64,000 bases of DNA from an uncultured Lachnospiraceae bacterium (lineage in GTDB: Bacteria > Bacillota > Clostridia > Lachnospirales > Lachnospiraceae). Positions 9,301-16,665 of the stretch are shown in pieces. Within the stretch, counting starts at the first letter, position 1. Each line of letters begins with the position of its first letter. The stretch is taken from assembly GCA_900539715.1 (NCBI GenBank), contig UQDA01000001.1, positions 124,001 to 188,000 on the forward strand, read 5' to 3'. The notes below the pieces were generated by a model. It made no database searches and was not told the DNA's origin. It saw only the letters and a program-made list of their open reading frames with translations. The translations under genes were made by a program, and so were the position numbers.

Positions 9301-9876
9301 CCTTTCTCCTTCCTGCACAGCCTTTGAAACGGCGACGGCTAAAACCGCCGCCATTATCTATATCAACTGCCGTGCCTGTTCTTCATCAACAGTTTCCTCA
9401 ATATCCCTATTTGACACTACATCCCGGGATCGGACGCTCTGCGCCCTTGGGCGGCAGTCATAAACCAGCCATGGCTTCTGGCTGTCATGGGTTTTATGCC
9501 CCTCCGAGGTTCTCCCCGAGCCGCCCTCATTGCGTGTTCCCGCACCCGCGTGCAGGGCTGTGACTGGACGGAAGTATCATAATAGGCTGTTCAGGTCATT
9601 GCAAACAGCCCGCCACAGGCTGACCGGGGATGGATTGTTTCCGCTCTGCATCTTTGATGTCATCTTGTTTGACAGGCATCTTTCCTGCCTGCAGATGGTC
9701 GCCGCGCCTCCTCCGCCATGCTTTCCCTTCCGGGCTGAACAGCTAACGTATTTATGCTGCCGGTTATGGACTTGTCAATGTTCGCTCTCCCGCCGCTGGT
9801 TCAGTTTCCGCGCCGGAAAATATCCGGAGTTTTTCCCTCCTACTTATATCCACGTTGGGAAAGCTTTCTGACAACC
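9301..9876 (-). other. GC-rich tract with no assignable gene; possible broken CDS or structured RNA
   Basis: No ordinary gene fits. In one minus-strand frame there are two stop-poor stretches, 9580-9774 and 9361-9576, separated by a single TGA (9577-9579) and ended by TAG at 9358-9360. The second reads like protein near its end (DIEETVDEEQARQLI). No ATG/GTG start with a ribosome site opens it, and other frames are also stop-poor, so chance is possible. Inverted repeats are present: GGCTGTT/AACAGCC around 9585-9610, and a GC-rich hairpin at about 9327-9355 just before mazF. It may be a decayed gene, an RNA, or a leader of mazF. Confidence 0.35.
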
Positions 9877-10335
9877 CTAAAATGACAAATTCTGTAAAAT
9901 TTTTCTCAGTTTCTGCAAAATCCTTCCCCTCTGCTTATTTATGGCATTCTGTGAAACACGAAGTTCCCCTGCCAGCTCCCGCTCACTACGTCCGCAAAAA
10001 AACAGCTGGATAATCAGGTATTGTTCCCGTTTTTCCAGCTGTCTGATCGCTCTGTGCAATTTTTCATATTGAAGTCTGCTACATATTTCCGCCTCAATAT
10101 CCTGTTCCCCTCTGTCCGGGAACAGCCCCGCTTCCATCATTCTGTCAAGGGAATCCTCCCTTCCGGGCAGAATACTTACTTTCCCTGTTTTCCGATCAAG
10201 TACCGCCTGCTCCGCTTTCAGATCGTATTCCTGATACTGCATCTTCCTTTCTGTTTCCTTCAAAACTGAAATGATTTCTTCACTGGCCTCCGGATACATC
10301 TTCCGAAAATCCGGCAGCCTGCCTGCTTTCGCCAT
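9877..10335 (-). CDS. Sigma-70 region 4-type regulator
   Basis: About 152 residues from ATG 10335, which has GGAGG six bases upstream; the frame is open further upstream but that part looks like non-coding translation. The C-terminal half carries a sigma-70 region 4 helix-turn-helix: LEKREQYLIIQLFFCGRSERELAGELRVSQNAINKQ. The N-terminal part is short and lacks a clear region 2. Similar sigma-like proteins sit near the integration modules of Clostridial ICEs. It lies 160 bp downstream of agrD past a terminator, so read-through from the agr operon could feed it. A role in switching on transfer genes is inference. Confidence 0.75.
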   Translation of the reverse strand: MAKAGRLPDFRKMYPEASEEIISVLKETERKMQYQEYDLKAEQAVLDRKTGKVSILPGREDSLDRMMEAGLFPDRGEQDIEAEICSRLQYEKLHRAIRQLEKREQYLIIQLFFCGRSERELAGELRVSQNAINKQRGRILQKLRKILQNLSF

Positions 10336-10452
10336 AGAGTTCCTCCATGTCTTTAAAACAGAACAGGCACGCCAAATAATTTTCATCCACAGTATCTGGG
10401 AAAACTCTATTTTTAATCTACTCCAACCCCCTGTTAAAAATGATTTAAATAT

Positions 10453-10490
10453 GAAAACAGCCATCCAATGCAAGCTGCACCAGATGGCTG
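10453..10490 (-). terminator. Terminator after agrD
   Basis: On the minus strand CAGCCATC pairs with GATGGCTG across a 17-base loop and is followed by TTTTC. It starts six bases after the agrD stop, so it marks the end of the agrACD transcript or attenuates it ahead of the sigma-like gene. Confidence 0.7.
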
Positions 10491-10495
10491 CATCA

Positions 10496-10627
10496 TTATT
10501 TTACAATTTTTTTCAGGTCCTTGGGCTGTTTAGGCTGATACGAAAAAAACGAGCACCTTGTGTTAACACAAACTTTTGCCGATTTTTCTGCAACCTTTTT
10601 TAACAGGACGGCTAACTGTTTTTCCAT
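10496..10627 (-). CDS. agrD: AgrD-type cyclic peptide pheromone precursor
   Basis: A 43-codon gene with AGGAGG upstream of ATG 10627 and stop TAA at 10496-10498. The layout is that of AgrD: a basic amphipathic N-terminus (MEKQLAVLLKKVAEK), a core around Cys25 (TRCSFFS) and a charged, proline-containing tail (YQPKQPKDLKK). The core aligns with the Clostridium perfringens precursor, where CLWFT is followed by HQPEEP; by analogy the mature signal would be a five-residue thiolactone ring C-S-F-F-S with an N-terminal tail of unknown length. It directly follows agrC by 82 bp; the processing enzyme AgrB is encoded 6 kb away on the other strand. Confidence 0.88.
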   Translation of the reverse strand: MEKQLAVLLKKVAEKSAKVCVNTRCSFFSYQPKQPKDLKKIVK

Positions 10628-10709
10628 CTTTCCTACCTCCTCATATTTTTATAAGAACATCTTACCACTTTTACAGCTTCTATATCTACTCATGTCATAA
10701 AAAGCCCAT

Positions 10710-12017
10710 CTACATGTCAGATTTTGGAAAAAGAACTAATATCACATCAAAAACATTATCCCGACACTCCACTTCCATACTCCCGCTATACGCCTCTACA
10801 GCCTGTTCCACAGATTTCAACCCATAACCATGGTTCTCCGGCTCCTGTTTCGTCGTTATATATTCTCCACCTGAAAACTTTAATTGCTTTGGATCACAAA
10901 TATTTCTTATATTTATAAACAGCACACCCTTTTCATAAGATACCCTAACCAATATCCAGGCATCCTCTCTCTTCCGGCTTCCTTCTAGTGCATTATCCAG
11001 CAAATTTCCAAAAATAACCGTTAGACATCCCGCTTCAAATGGCAACTCTTCCGGCAGCTTCGCCTCACACTCAAACCGAATATGATATTCCTCTGCCTGA
11101 TCTCTATAATAAGCCAATAACGAATCAACTATACTATTTCCACTAATCCTGCTTTCCCGCTCAGAATAAGTCCATTCCTCTAATAGTGTTTTTATATATC
11201 CGGCTGTCCGTACACTATTTTCATGCTTTGCCAACCCCAAAATCGCTATCAAGTGATGCTTTATATCATGACGAAACCTCCTCTGTTCTATCATCTTTTT
11301 CTCCCGTTCCTGCGTCTGCCTTCGGTATAGTTCCAACTGTTGCTCATATAAAAGCGACTGTTCTTTGATCCCTGCACTTTGTACCAACCACTCATATGTT
11401 TCAAAAATCACATAATTAATCACTAATAGCACAAGTCCTGTCATAATAACTGTCCCGCTAAATTCCGAGTATCGATCTGCAATCCAGAATAACTTATAAA
11501 TCAAGATTGCACTGAAAAAAGGCACCACCATCAAGGCTGCAAATCTATGCGTCGGGAATCTCCCCGCAACAGCCTTGCTTCTTGCCATCTGTCTTAAAAG
11601 CTGCAAAATACAAAACATTATAGTTGTTGCTAAAAATCCGCAAGCATCATTTAAAGCACGATCCGACATACCGCTATATTTTAAAAATAGCATGACAATT
11701 ATTTCCGCAATCATCCATCCTACGCTAATAATAACTGCAAAAAGAAAACTCTTCTTTTTACTATCCCGAAAGGAAAAATATGCCAGAATCATTAAGCTTA
11801 TCGTTGTAATCACCCAAAAAAACTGTGGAGATAAAAACTGTATAAATTTATATACTATCTGAAAAATAAAATAGGAGCTCCATAAGATAGTCTTCAACCA
11901 CCCTTTTTTCGGCTCTCCCAGAAAAATCCTCATATATTGATAAACCGTAAACAGATAAAACGCAGACAACAAAACTTTTGAAACAACAAAAATAAAAGAA
12001 TCCATCATATATTCCAT
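10710..12017 (-). CDS. agrC: AgrC-type GHKL sensor histidine kinase
   Basis: 435 residues. About six hydrophobic segments fill the first 210 residues, followed by a coiled linker and a GHKL kinase: His250 in FRHDIKHHL is the phosphorylated residue, and the N-box FGNLLDNALEGS is at about 336-347. This is the architecture of AgrC peptide receptors (HPK10 family), which bind the cyclic peptide outside the cell. The start overlaps the end of agrA by 13 bp, so the two are translationally coupled. It is the only kinase of this type in the island, although two response regulators are present. Confidence 0.9.
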   Translation of the reverse strand: MEYMMDSFIFVVSKVLLSAFYLFTVYQYMRIFLGEPKKGWLKTILWSSYFIFQIVYKFIQFLSPQFFWVITTISLMILAYFSFRDSKKKSFLFAVIISVGWMIAEIIVMLFLKYSGMSDRALNDACGFLATTIMFCILQLLRQMARSKAVAGRFPTHRFAALMVVPFFSAILIYKLFWIADRYSEFSGTVIMTGLVLLVINYVIFETYEWLVQSAGIKEQSLLYEQQLELYRRQTQEREKKMIEQRRFRHDIKHHLIAILGLAKHENSVRTAGYIKTLLEEWTYSERESRISGNSIVDSLLAYYRDQAEEYHIRFECEAKLPEELPFEAGCLTVIFGNLLDNALEGSRKREDAWILVRVSYEKGVLFINIRNICDPKQLKFSGGEYITTKQEPENHGYGLKSVEQAVEAYSGSMEVECRDNVFDVILVLFPKSDM

Positions 12018-12742
12018 TTTCCTTTCTTCAATTCACACAACTGTCTGGACATTTCATACTGCCGATCAGGACTGATTGGAAATTCAATTTCTTTCCCGTT
12101 TACCGCAAGTATCACAGATGTCGCATTCATCCGACGAACATAATCATAATTCAGCAAATATGACTGATGACTCCGTAAAAAAAATCTCCCTCCTGCCTTC
12201 ATCCCTTCTTCAATCTGATTTAATTTTCCGTAAAACTCCCTATACTCCCCATTCCAAAGATACAGACGTATAACTCTTCGGTCACTTTCAAAATATGCAA
12301 TCTCTCGGAACGGGATTCTGAAAAACCCGCGTTTACATGTATACTCAAAACAAGCATTTCTATCAGAAATCTGCCTACAGGCATCCACAAAACATTCTGA
12401 CAGCTGCTCTGTATTCACCGGCTTATCAAGAAATCGAAAAACACCCACTTCAAACAATTGCCGAAAGTATTGATCATAGCCAGAAATGTATACCAGCAAT
12501 ACTGTTGGATCAAGATGTCGAAGCTGTTTTGCCGCCGAAATACCATCCATCTGTGTCATTTCAATATCCATGAAAATAATGTCATATCTTGTCCCTCTAT
12601 TTAGTTCTTCTAAAAACCCTGCACCATCAAAAAAAATCTCTGTTTCTAATGGTATTGAAAGTTCTTCTGCTACACTGTGAAGCTGCCTTTCTAGCTGCCC
12701 GGTAAATAACTTATCATCATCGCATATTGCCGCTTTTATCAT
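12005..12742 (-). CDS. agrA: AgrA-type LytTR response regulator (copy 1)
   Basis: 245 residues from ATG 12742 (an upstream in-frame start at 12772 lacks a good ribosome site). The receiver domain has acidic residues at ICDDD and phospho-acceptor Asp59 in IIFMDIEM; the C-terminal LytTR domain carries FFRIPFREIAYFES and HQSYLLNYDYV. LytTR proteins bind pairs of short direct repeats about two helical turns apart. It is the first gene of the agrA-agrC-agrD operon. An ungapped by-eye comparison with copy 2 (15872-16609) gives about 173 identical positions of 245. Confidence 0.9.
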   Translation of the reverse strand: MIKAAICDDDKLFTGQLERQLHSVAEELSIPLETEIFFDGAGFLEELNRGTRYDIIFMDIEMTQMDGISAAKQLRHLDPTVLLVYISGYDQYFRQLFEVGVFRFLDKPVNTEQLSECFVDACRQISDRNACFEYTCKRGFFRIPFREIAYFESDRRVIRLYLWNGEYREFYGKLNQIEEGMKAGGRFFLRSHQSYLLNYDYVRRMNATSVILAVNGKEIEFPISPDRQYEMSRQLCELKKGKWNI

Positions 12743-12895
12743 TTGTTCTCTCTTTCTTAGCACTTCAATCATTCTCTAAAAAACACGTCAATATTTTCGT
12801 TCCTCAATTGGTAGTAACATTTTTAAAATTCATAATTTCTCTGTTTATTTTCCATGTATTTCTATAGTTTCAACTTATATTTTTTTACCAAATCT

Positions 12896-13630
12896 TTAAT
12901 CTTTTCCACAAAATATTGTTCCTACTGCTATCACAATAATGATGATAAATGTCGGAACCTGAAGCGTTAAAATCCCAACTGCCAGTAATATCCACAACAA
13001 TCCTCTCCCATATCTTTTTCCAAACACCTCCTGAATGCTTTCTACTATTCCCGGACTACAAATTTCCTTTAGTTCCTTTTTCCCACCTTTTATATCATCT
13101 ATTTCTCTTCTTAAAATTTTTTCTAATTTGCACAACTCGTATTCATTTTCATAATAATGTAGCTGCATATATTCAAACACAAATCCCCCAAGCATTACTA
13201 TCGGACACAAGGTTAAAAAAGCAAATAATAATAAAAGAACTCCCCAAGAAACTAAAAGCAATATTCCCTTTTTCATTACTATCACACTGTCTGTTAATTG
13301 GACCAATTGCAGCAATTCATTTAATATTTCAAATAATTGATCGGGTGAATATCCAAATTTTCCCATTTCCCATGGAATTGTCGGAAGGACAATTCCTAAA
13401 ACAATTCCAAATATAAGCGGGATATGTATAAGTTCCCGCCTTTTGTATTTATTCTTCATATAATTATAGCGCTGCATCATTTCATTCAGCTGAACTTTAG
13501 GTTCCATATAAAACTCATCAATAATTTTTTCCATTTCGACACGTTGCTTAATCATTGTCCAATGCTTTTTTCGTACTTCTTTTAAATTTTTGTCCAGTAA
13601 TTTGTAATTTTTCGTTTCCTTTGTATCCAT
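12896..13630 (-). CDS. Membrane protein of unknown family in the agr island
   Basis: About 244 residues. ATG 13630 has GAGGAG three bases upstream and is preferred to the ATG at 13657. A charged N-terminal helix of about 65 residues is followed by four likely membrane segments in two pairs (near residues 70-90, 120-165 and 215-245), with a charged stretch between (LEKILRREIDDIKGGKKELKEI). No family is recognised. It lies between agrA and the TraX-like gene, AT-rich like its neighbours, with 200 bp of non-coding DNA before it. An immunity or export role for the island's secreted product is only a guess. Confidence 0.65.
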   Translation of the reverse strand: MDTKETKNYKLLDKNLKEVRKKHWTMIKQRVEMEKIIDEFYMEPKVQLNEMMQRYNYMKNKYKRRELIHIPLIFGIVLGIVLPTIPWEMGKFGYSPDQLFEILNELLQLVQLTDSVIVMKKGILLLVSWGVLLLLFAFLTLCPIVMLGGFVFEYMQLHYYENEYELCKLEKILRREIDDIKGGKKELKEICSPGIVESIQEVFGKRYGRGLLWILLAVGILTLQVPTFIIIIVIAVGTIFCGKD

Positions 13631-13858
13631 ATTCTCCTCTTTTCTTTTGTTTTCCATCGTTCAAAATTATTCTTCTATTTCTATCCTGTCCGATTTTTCC
13701 TGAATAAATTTTCCCATATAATATCATATTCTCAACAGAATTTTTTGACGTTATTAATCTTCTTCAAACAATTAACTCAATATATCAAGATTCTACTATC
13801 AATTTTCATCTTATTCACTGCTAAATCATACACCTATCAGCAAATTTGCTCTGAAATA

Positions 13859-14650
13859 TTATAAATTAGCTATAGCATATAATATCCAAATATGCATAGG
13901 ATAAAATAGATAATAAAACCACTTACATTTTCTTCCTTCTTTCCCATTATACATCAAAATAAGAGGAAATGCCAAAACCATCATCCACTGAAACTTATTA
14001 AATGGGACTAGATACTCTATTGCTCCTCTCATATAATAAGTTCTTTGAATCAAGAATTCTAAAACAAAGGAAAAAAGGGGAAAAAATACACATAATTCTT
14101 TCTTTTTCTTCTTTAAAAAATATACTATCACAAAAAATAGCACCAAACATATACTTCCCTCAGAAAAAATAACACTTCCAAATAAAGCTCCATACAAGTA
14201 GTAACGCATATTCATACCAATAAACCAAGGAATTTTTAAAAATTCTGCAAGAGCCACACATAAAGTAAATATTATTATTTGATGTAATGTAAAGCATGTT
14301 ATTCCTCTTATCTTCTCTTTGTTTGTACTCTTTCTTTCAATCAAATCAACTATCACGCAGCCTAAAAATAATGTTACAAATATATTATTATTTATCCCAT
14401 TCGCTTTTTTTAATACTAAAAATATAATAATATTTCCTATAGACATTACAATCCCAAGAAAATATAACCGAAATAAATATCTTTTTCTATTTTTTGTATA
14501 ATAAAATCCCCATGCACTGCAATAAAAAAACAAAGGTGCTGATAATCTTCCAATCCATCTAAACCAAATAGGGGAGTTTAAAAAAAACTCCCCTATATGG
14601 TCAAACACCATACATATCAATGCTAAGATTTTTAATGCATTTATAGACAT
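13859..14650 (-). CDS. TraX-family multi-pass membrane protein
   Basis: About 263 residues. The start MSINALKILALICMVFDHIG is the typical TraX opening, including the M-x-x-D-H-I-G motif; eight or more hydrophobic segments follow. TraX of the F plasmid acetylates the pilin N-terminus; in Firmicutes the family (related to acyltransferase_3 proteins) is found beside secreted peptides, function mostly unknown. The ATG comes one base after the stop of the secreted-protein gene, so the two are translated together; this makes the secreted protein its likely substrate or partner (inference). Confidence 0.82.
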   Translation of the reverse strand: MSINALKILALICMVFDHIGEFFLNSPIWFRWIGRLSAPLFFYCSAWGFYYTKNRKRYLFRLYFLGIVMSIGNIIIFLVLKKANGINNNIFVTLFLGCVIVDLIERKSTNKEKIRGITCFTLHQIIIFTLCVALAEFLKIPWFIGMNMRYYLYGALFGSVIFSEGSICLVLFFVIVYFLKKKKKELCVFFPLFSFVLEFLIQRTYYMRGAIEYLVPFNKFQWMMVLAFPLILMYNGKEGRKCKWFYYLFYPMHIWILYAIANL

Positions 14651-14651
14651 T

Positions 14652-15113
14652 TTAATATACCGAACCGCTAAAATGACTCGGCGCACTAAAAGTTAAATAA
14701 TATAACTCCTCTTTATCAAACCCATCTAATGTTCCTGTCAATGTTGCGTTTCCTTCCACAGTAATCTTTTTGGACTTAAACCAGCCACCTGATGTATAAA
14801 ATTTAACAGTAAGCTTACTATCACATTTATTTGTAATAGAATAGCCAATTTTTTCTTTCCCGGTAAAATGTTTATTACTGTACAATGTACTAGCCTGTGC
14901 TTCACCAGCAAATGTAAGTGACTCATTTTCCAAATTCACATATTCGTCAGTGCTTGGTCTTCCTAATCCATATACATCAATTTCCAGAGGAGCAACTGTA
15001 CTGACATTATGCATTCCTTCAGGGTAGCCTTCCGCTGCAAAAGCTACTGTTCCCATTGATATCGCCAACAAAAATACCATCATTACTGAAATAACGTGAT
15101 TTCTTTTTTTCAT
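14652..15113 (-). CDS. Secreted protein paired with TraX
   Basis: 153 residues with a clear signal peptide (KKRNHVISVMMVFLLAISMGTVAFA, cleavage expected after AFA near residue 26). The mature part is about 127 residues, has one Cys and ends in a beta-rich region (SKLTVKFYTSGGWFKSKKITVEG). No family is recognised. AAGGAGATTGAG precedes the ATG. It is the first full-length gene of a small operon with TraX and lies under a promoter region bearing a candidate LytTR site, so it may be a quorum-controlled secreted product. Confidence 0.8.
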   Translation of the reverse strand: MKKRNHVISVMMVFLLAISMGTVAFAAEGYPEGMHNVSTVAPLEIDVYGLGRPSTDEYVNLENESLTFAGEAQASTLYSNKHFTGKEKIGYSITNKCDSKLTVKFYTSGGWFKSKKITVEGNATLTGTLDGFDKEELYYLTFSAPSHFSGSVY

Positions 15114-15172
15114 CTCAATCTCCTTCTTAAATCATGCATACCATTTAAATTTTGAAAAACAATATTCAGGCT

Positions 15173-15202
15173 TCAAATCTTGCTATTTTGAACTATCCTC
15201 AT
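15173..15202 (-). CDS. Possible nine-residue leader peptide
   Basis: AAAGGAGG followed after eight bases by ATG AGG ATA ... TGA encodes MRIVQNSKI. The ribosome site is among the strongest in the region although only nine codons follow. It lies in the 5' leader of the secreted-protein gene, about 60 bp before its ATG. It could be a leader influencing the downstream genes, or the remnant of a former gene start. Confidence 0.35.
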   Translation of the reverse strand: MRIVQNSKI

Positions 15203-15290
15203 CGGAAGCACCTCCTTTTTAATATAATTAAAACAAAATCCTTGAATTTTTATATCTTCTTGTTCTTTTGGGACTTTGTTTTATATTTTT

Positions 15291-15355
15291 ATTATATCAA
15301 CCATTTCATCTCATTTTTCAATTTGTCATTTTCAAGTGCTCTATTTGTAATTTTT
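15291..15355 (-). promoter_or_regulatory. Promoter with candidate LytTR (AgrA-like) operator
   Basis: On the minus strand a TATAAT -10 (15291-15296) has a poorly spaced TTGAAA -35 (15316-15321, 19-base gap). Just upstream stand two direct repeats, GAAAATGACAAAT (15321-15333) and AAAAATTACAAAT (15343-15355), matching at 11 of 13 positions and offset by 22 bp. That is the two-turn spacing used by LytTR regulators. The weak promoter with an adjacent repeat suggests an activator-dependent promoter for the secreted protein/TraX operon. The same 367-bp gap also must drive the rightward XRE gene. Confidence 0.4.
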
Positions 15356-15480
15356 TCTTCTCGCATCCATTTTACTCATTATTTATGTATTTTGCATAAG
15401 CGTTTAATCGGGTATAAATATGATTTAATTCTGATAAAATATTATAAGAAACAGTATTTTTTAGTGAAGGGAATATCATT

Positions 15481-15894
15481 ATGCCCGCAAACCGTTTAAA
15501 AGAATTGCGAAAAAGCCAGGGGATATCCCAAATTCAGTTTGCTAAAATTCTCCACTCCTCCCAGCAAGCAATCAGCCGCATAGAAAACGGGACTGGAAAT
15601 ATTTCGTCAGAGATGCTCATAAAAATTTCTAAATTTTTTAATGTGACCACAGATTATATCCTCTGCCTCTCAGATAATAAAAGAGATTCAACCCGTCAGC
15701 TTCAGGCAATGAATGAATTTGAGCAATTTCATGATTTCTTGCAGAGATATCAGCGTCTTAACCCACTGATGCAAGATGCAATGCTAAATATGCTTGAGCA
15801 ACTTGAAAATATTCAGGAAAATACTATATTGACAAATTCTTTCGACAAAACTACTAAAGGAATAACAGAACATGATCAGAGTGGCAATATGTGA
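15481..15894 (+). CDS. XRE-family HTH regulator
   Basis: 137 residues. An HTH_3 domain fills residues 5-60 (RLKELRKSQGISQIQFAKILHSSQQAISRIE...). A polar C-terminal tail follows, of no known function. GAAGGG precedes the ATG. The gene's end overlaps the start of the second agrA by 23 bp, so both are co-expressed. It may repress the divergent operon or its own promoter; no operator can be assigned with confidence. Confidence 0.85.
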   Translation: MPANRLKELRKSQGISQIQFAKILHSSQQAISRIENGTGNISSEMLIKISKFFNVTTDYILCLSDNKRDSTRQLQAMNEFEQFHDFLQRYQRLNPLMQDAMLNMLEQLENIQENTILTNSFDKTTKGITEHDQSGNM

Positions 15895-16609
15895 TGATGA
15901 TATTTCTTTTACAGGAAGCATAGAGGAGCAGCTCCACACCTTAACAGCCTCGCTTTCCATGCCGCTGGAAACAGAAACTTTTTTTAATGGCAACAGTCTT
16001 TTAGCAGAACTTCACAGAGGCATCCGTTACGATATTATTTTTATGGATATTGAAATGCCTAATATAGACGGAATCTCTGTAGCAAAACAGCTTCGCCTTC
16101 TTGACCCTGCCACGCTTTTAGTCTATATTTCAAGCTACGATCAATACCTACGACAACTATTTGAAGTTGGTGTATTTCGTTTTCTTGACAAACCTGTTGA
16201 CTATTCCCAACTGTCCGAATGCTTCTTAGATGCCTGCCATTTAATTGCCGGAATGCATTCATACTTTGAATATACATACAACCGAGAATTTTTTCGCTTT
16301 CCTTTTCGGGATATCGCCTATTTTGAAAGTGATCGTCGTATCATTTATATGTATCTTGGAAATGGAGAACGAAGAGAATTTTATAGTAAACTAAATAAAA
16401 TTGAAGAACAACTAAAATCTAGTGGTCATTTCTTTCTACGCCCCCATCAGTCTTATCTTTTAAATTACGACTATGTTCGCCGGATGGATAGAACTTCCAT
16501 TACTCTCGCTGTCAATGGCAAAGAACTCTTATTTTCAATCAGTCCCGACCGTCAACATGATATGTCCAAGCAGCTATGTGAATTAAAACATGGCAAATGG
16601 AACGCTTGA
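15872..16609 (+). CDS. agrA: AgrA-type LytTR response regulator (copy 2)
   Basis: 245 residues with the same layout as copy 1: receiver (ICDDD, phospho-acceptor Asp59 in IIFMDIEM) and LytTR domain (FFRFPFRDIAYFES, HQSYLLNYDYV). About 70% identity to copy 1 without gaps, by eye. AAAGGA lies ten bases before the ATG, inside the XRE gene. No kinase gene is next to it; it leads into agrB 56 bp later. It may be served by the single AgrC on the other strand. Strong similarity indicates a fairly recent duplication or a merger of two related agr loci. Confidence 0.9.
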   Translation: MIRVAICDDDISFTGSIEEQLHTLTASLSMPLETETFFNGNSLLAELHRGIRYDIIFMDIEMPNIDGISVAKQLRLLDPATLLVYISSYDQYLRQLFEVGVFRFLDKPVDYSQLSECFLDACHLIAGMHSYFEYTYNREFFRFPFRDIAYFESDRRIIYMYLGNGERREFYSKLNKIEEQLKSSGHFFLRPHQSYLLNYDYVRRMDRTSITLAVNGKELLFSISPDRQHDMSKQLCELKHGKWNA

Positions 16610-16665
16610 ATCTCTTTCAATTTTATTATAGTATTTAATAATTCATTCAATGCAGGAGGCTTCTC

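Noticed and set aside
10340..10473. N-terminal extension of the sigma-like protein to 10473
   Set aside because: That stretch runs through the agrD terminator and reads as Trp-rich non-protein; ATG 10335 has an ideal ribosome site.
15152..15499. 115-codon plus-strand frame in the agr island
   Set aside because: No ribosome site, AT-rich amino acids only (F, I, Y, K), overlaps the promoter region and the XRE start; it is most likely non-coding.
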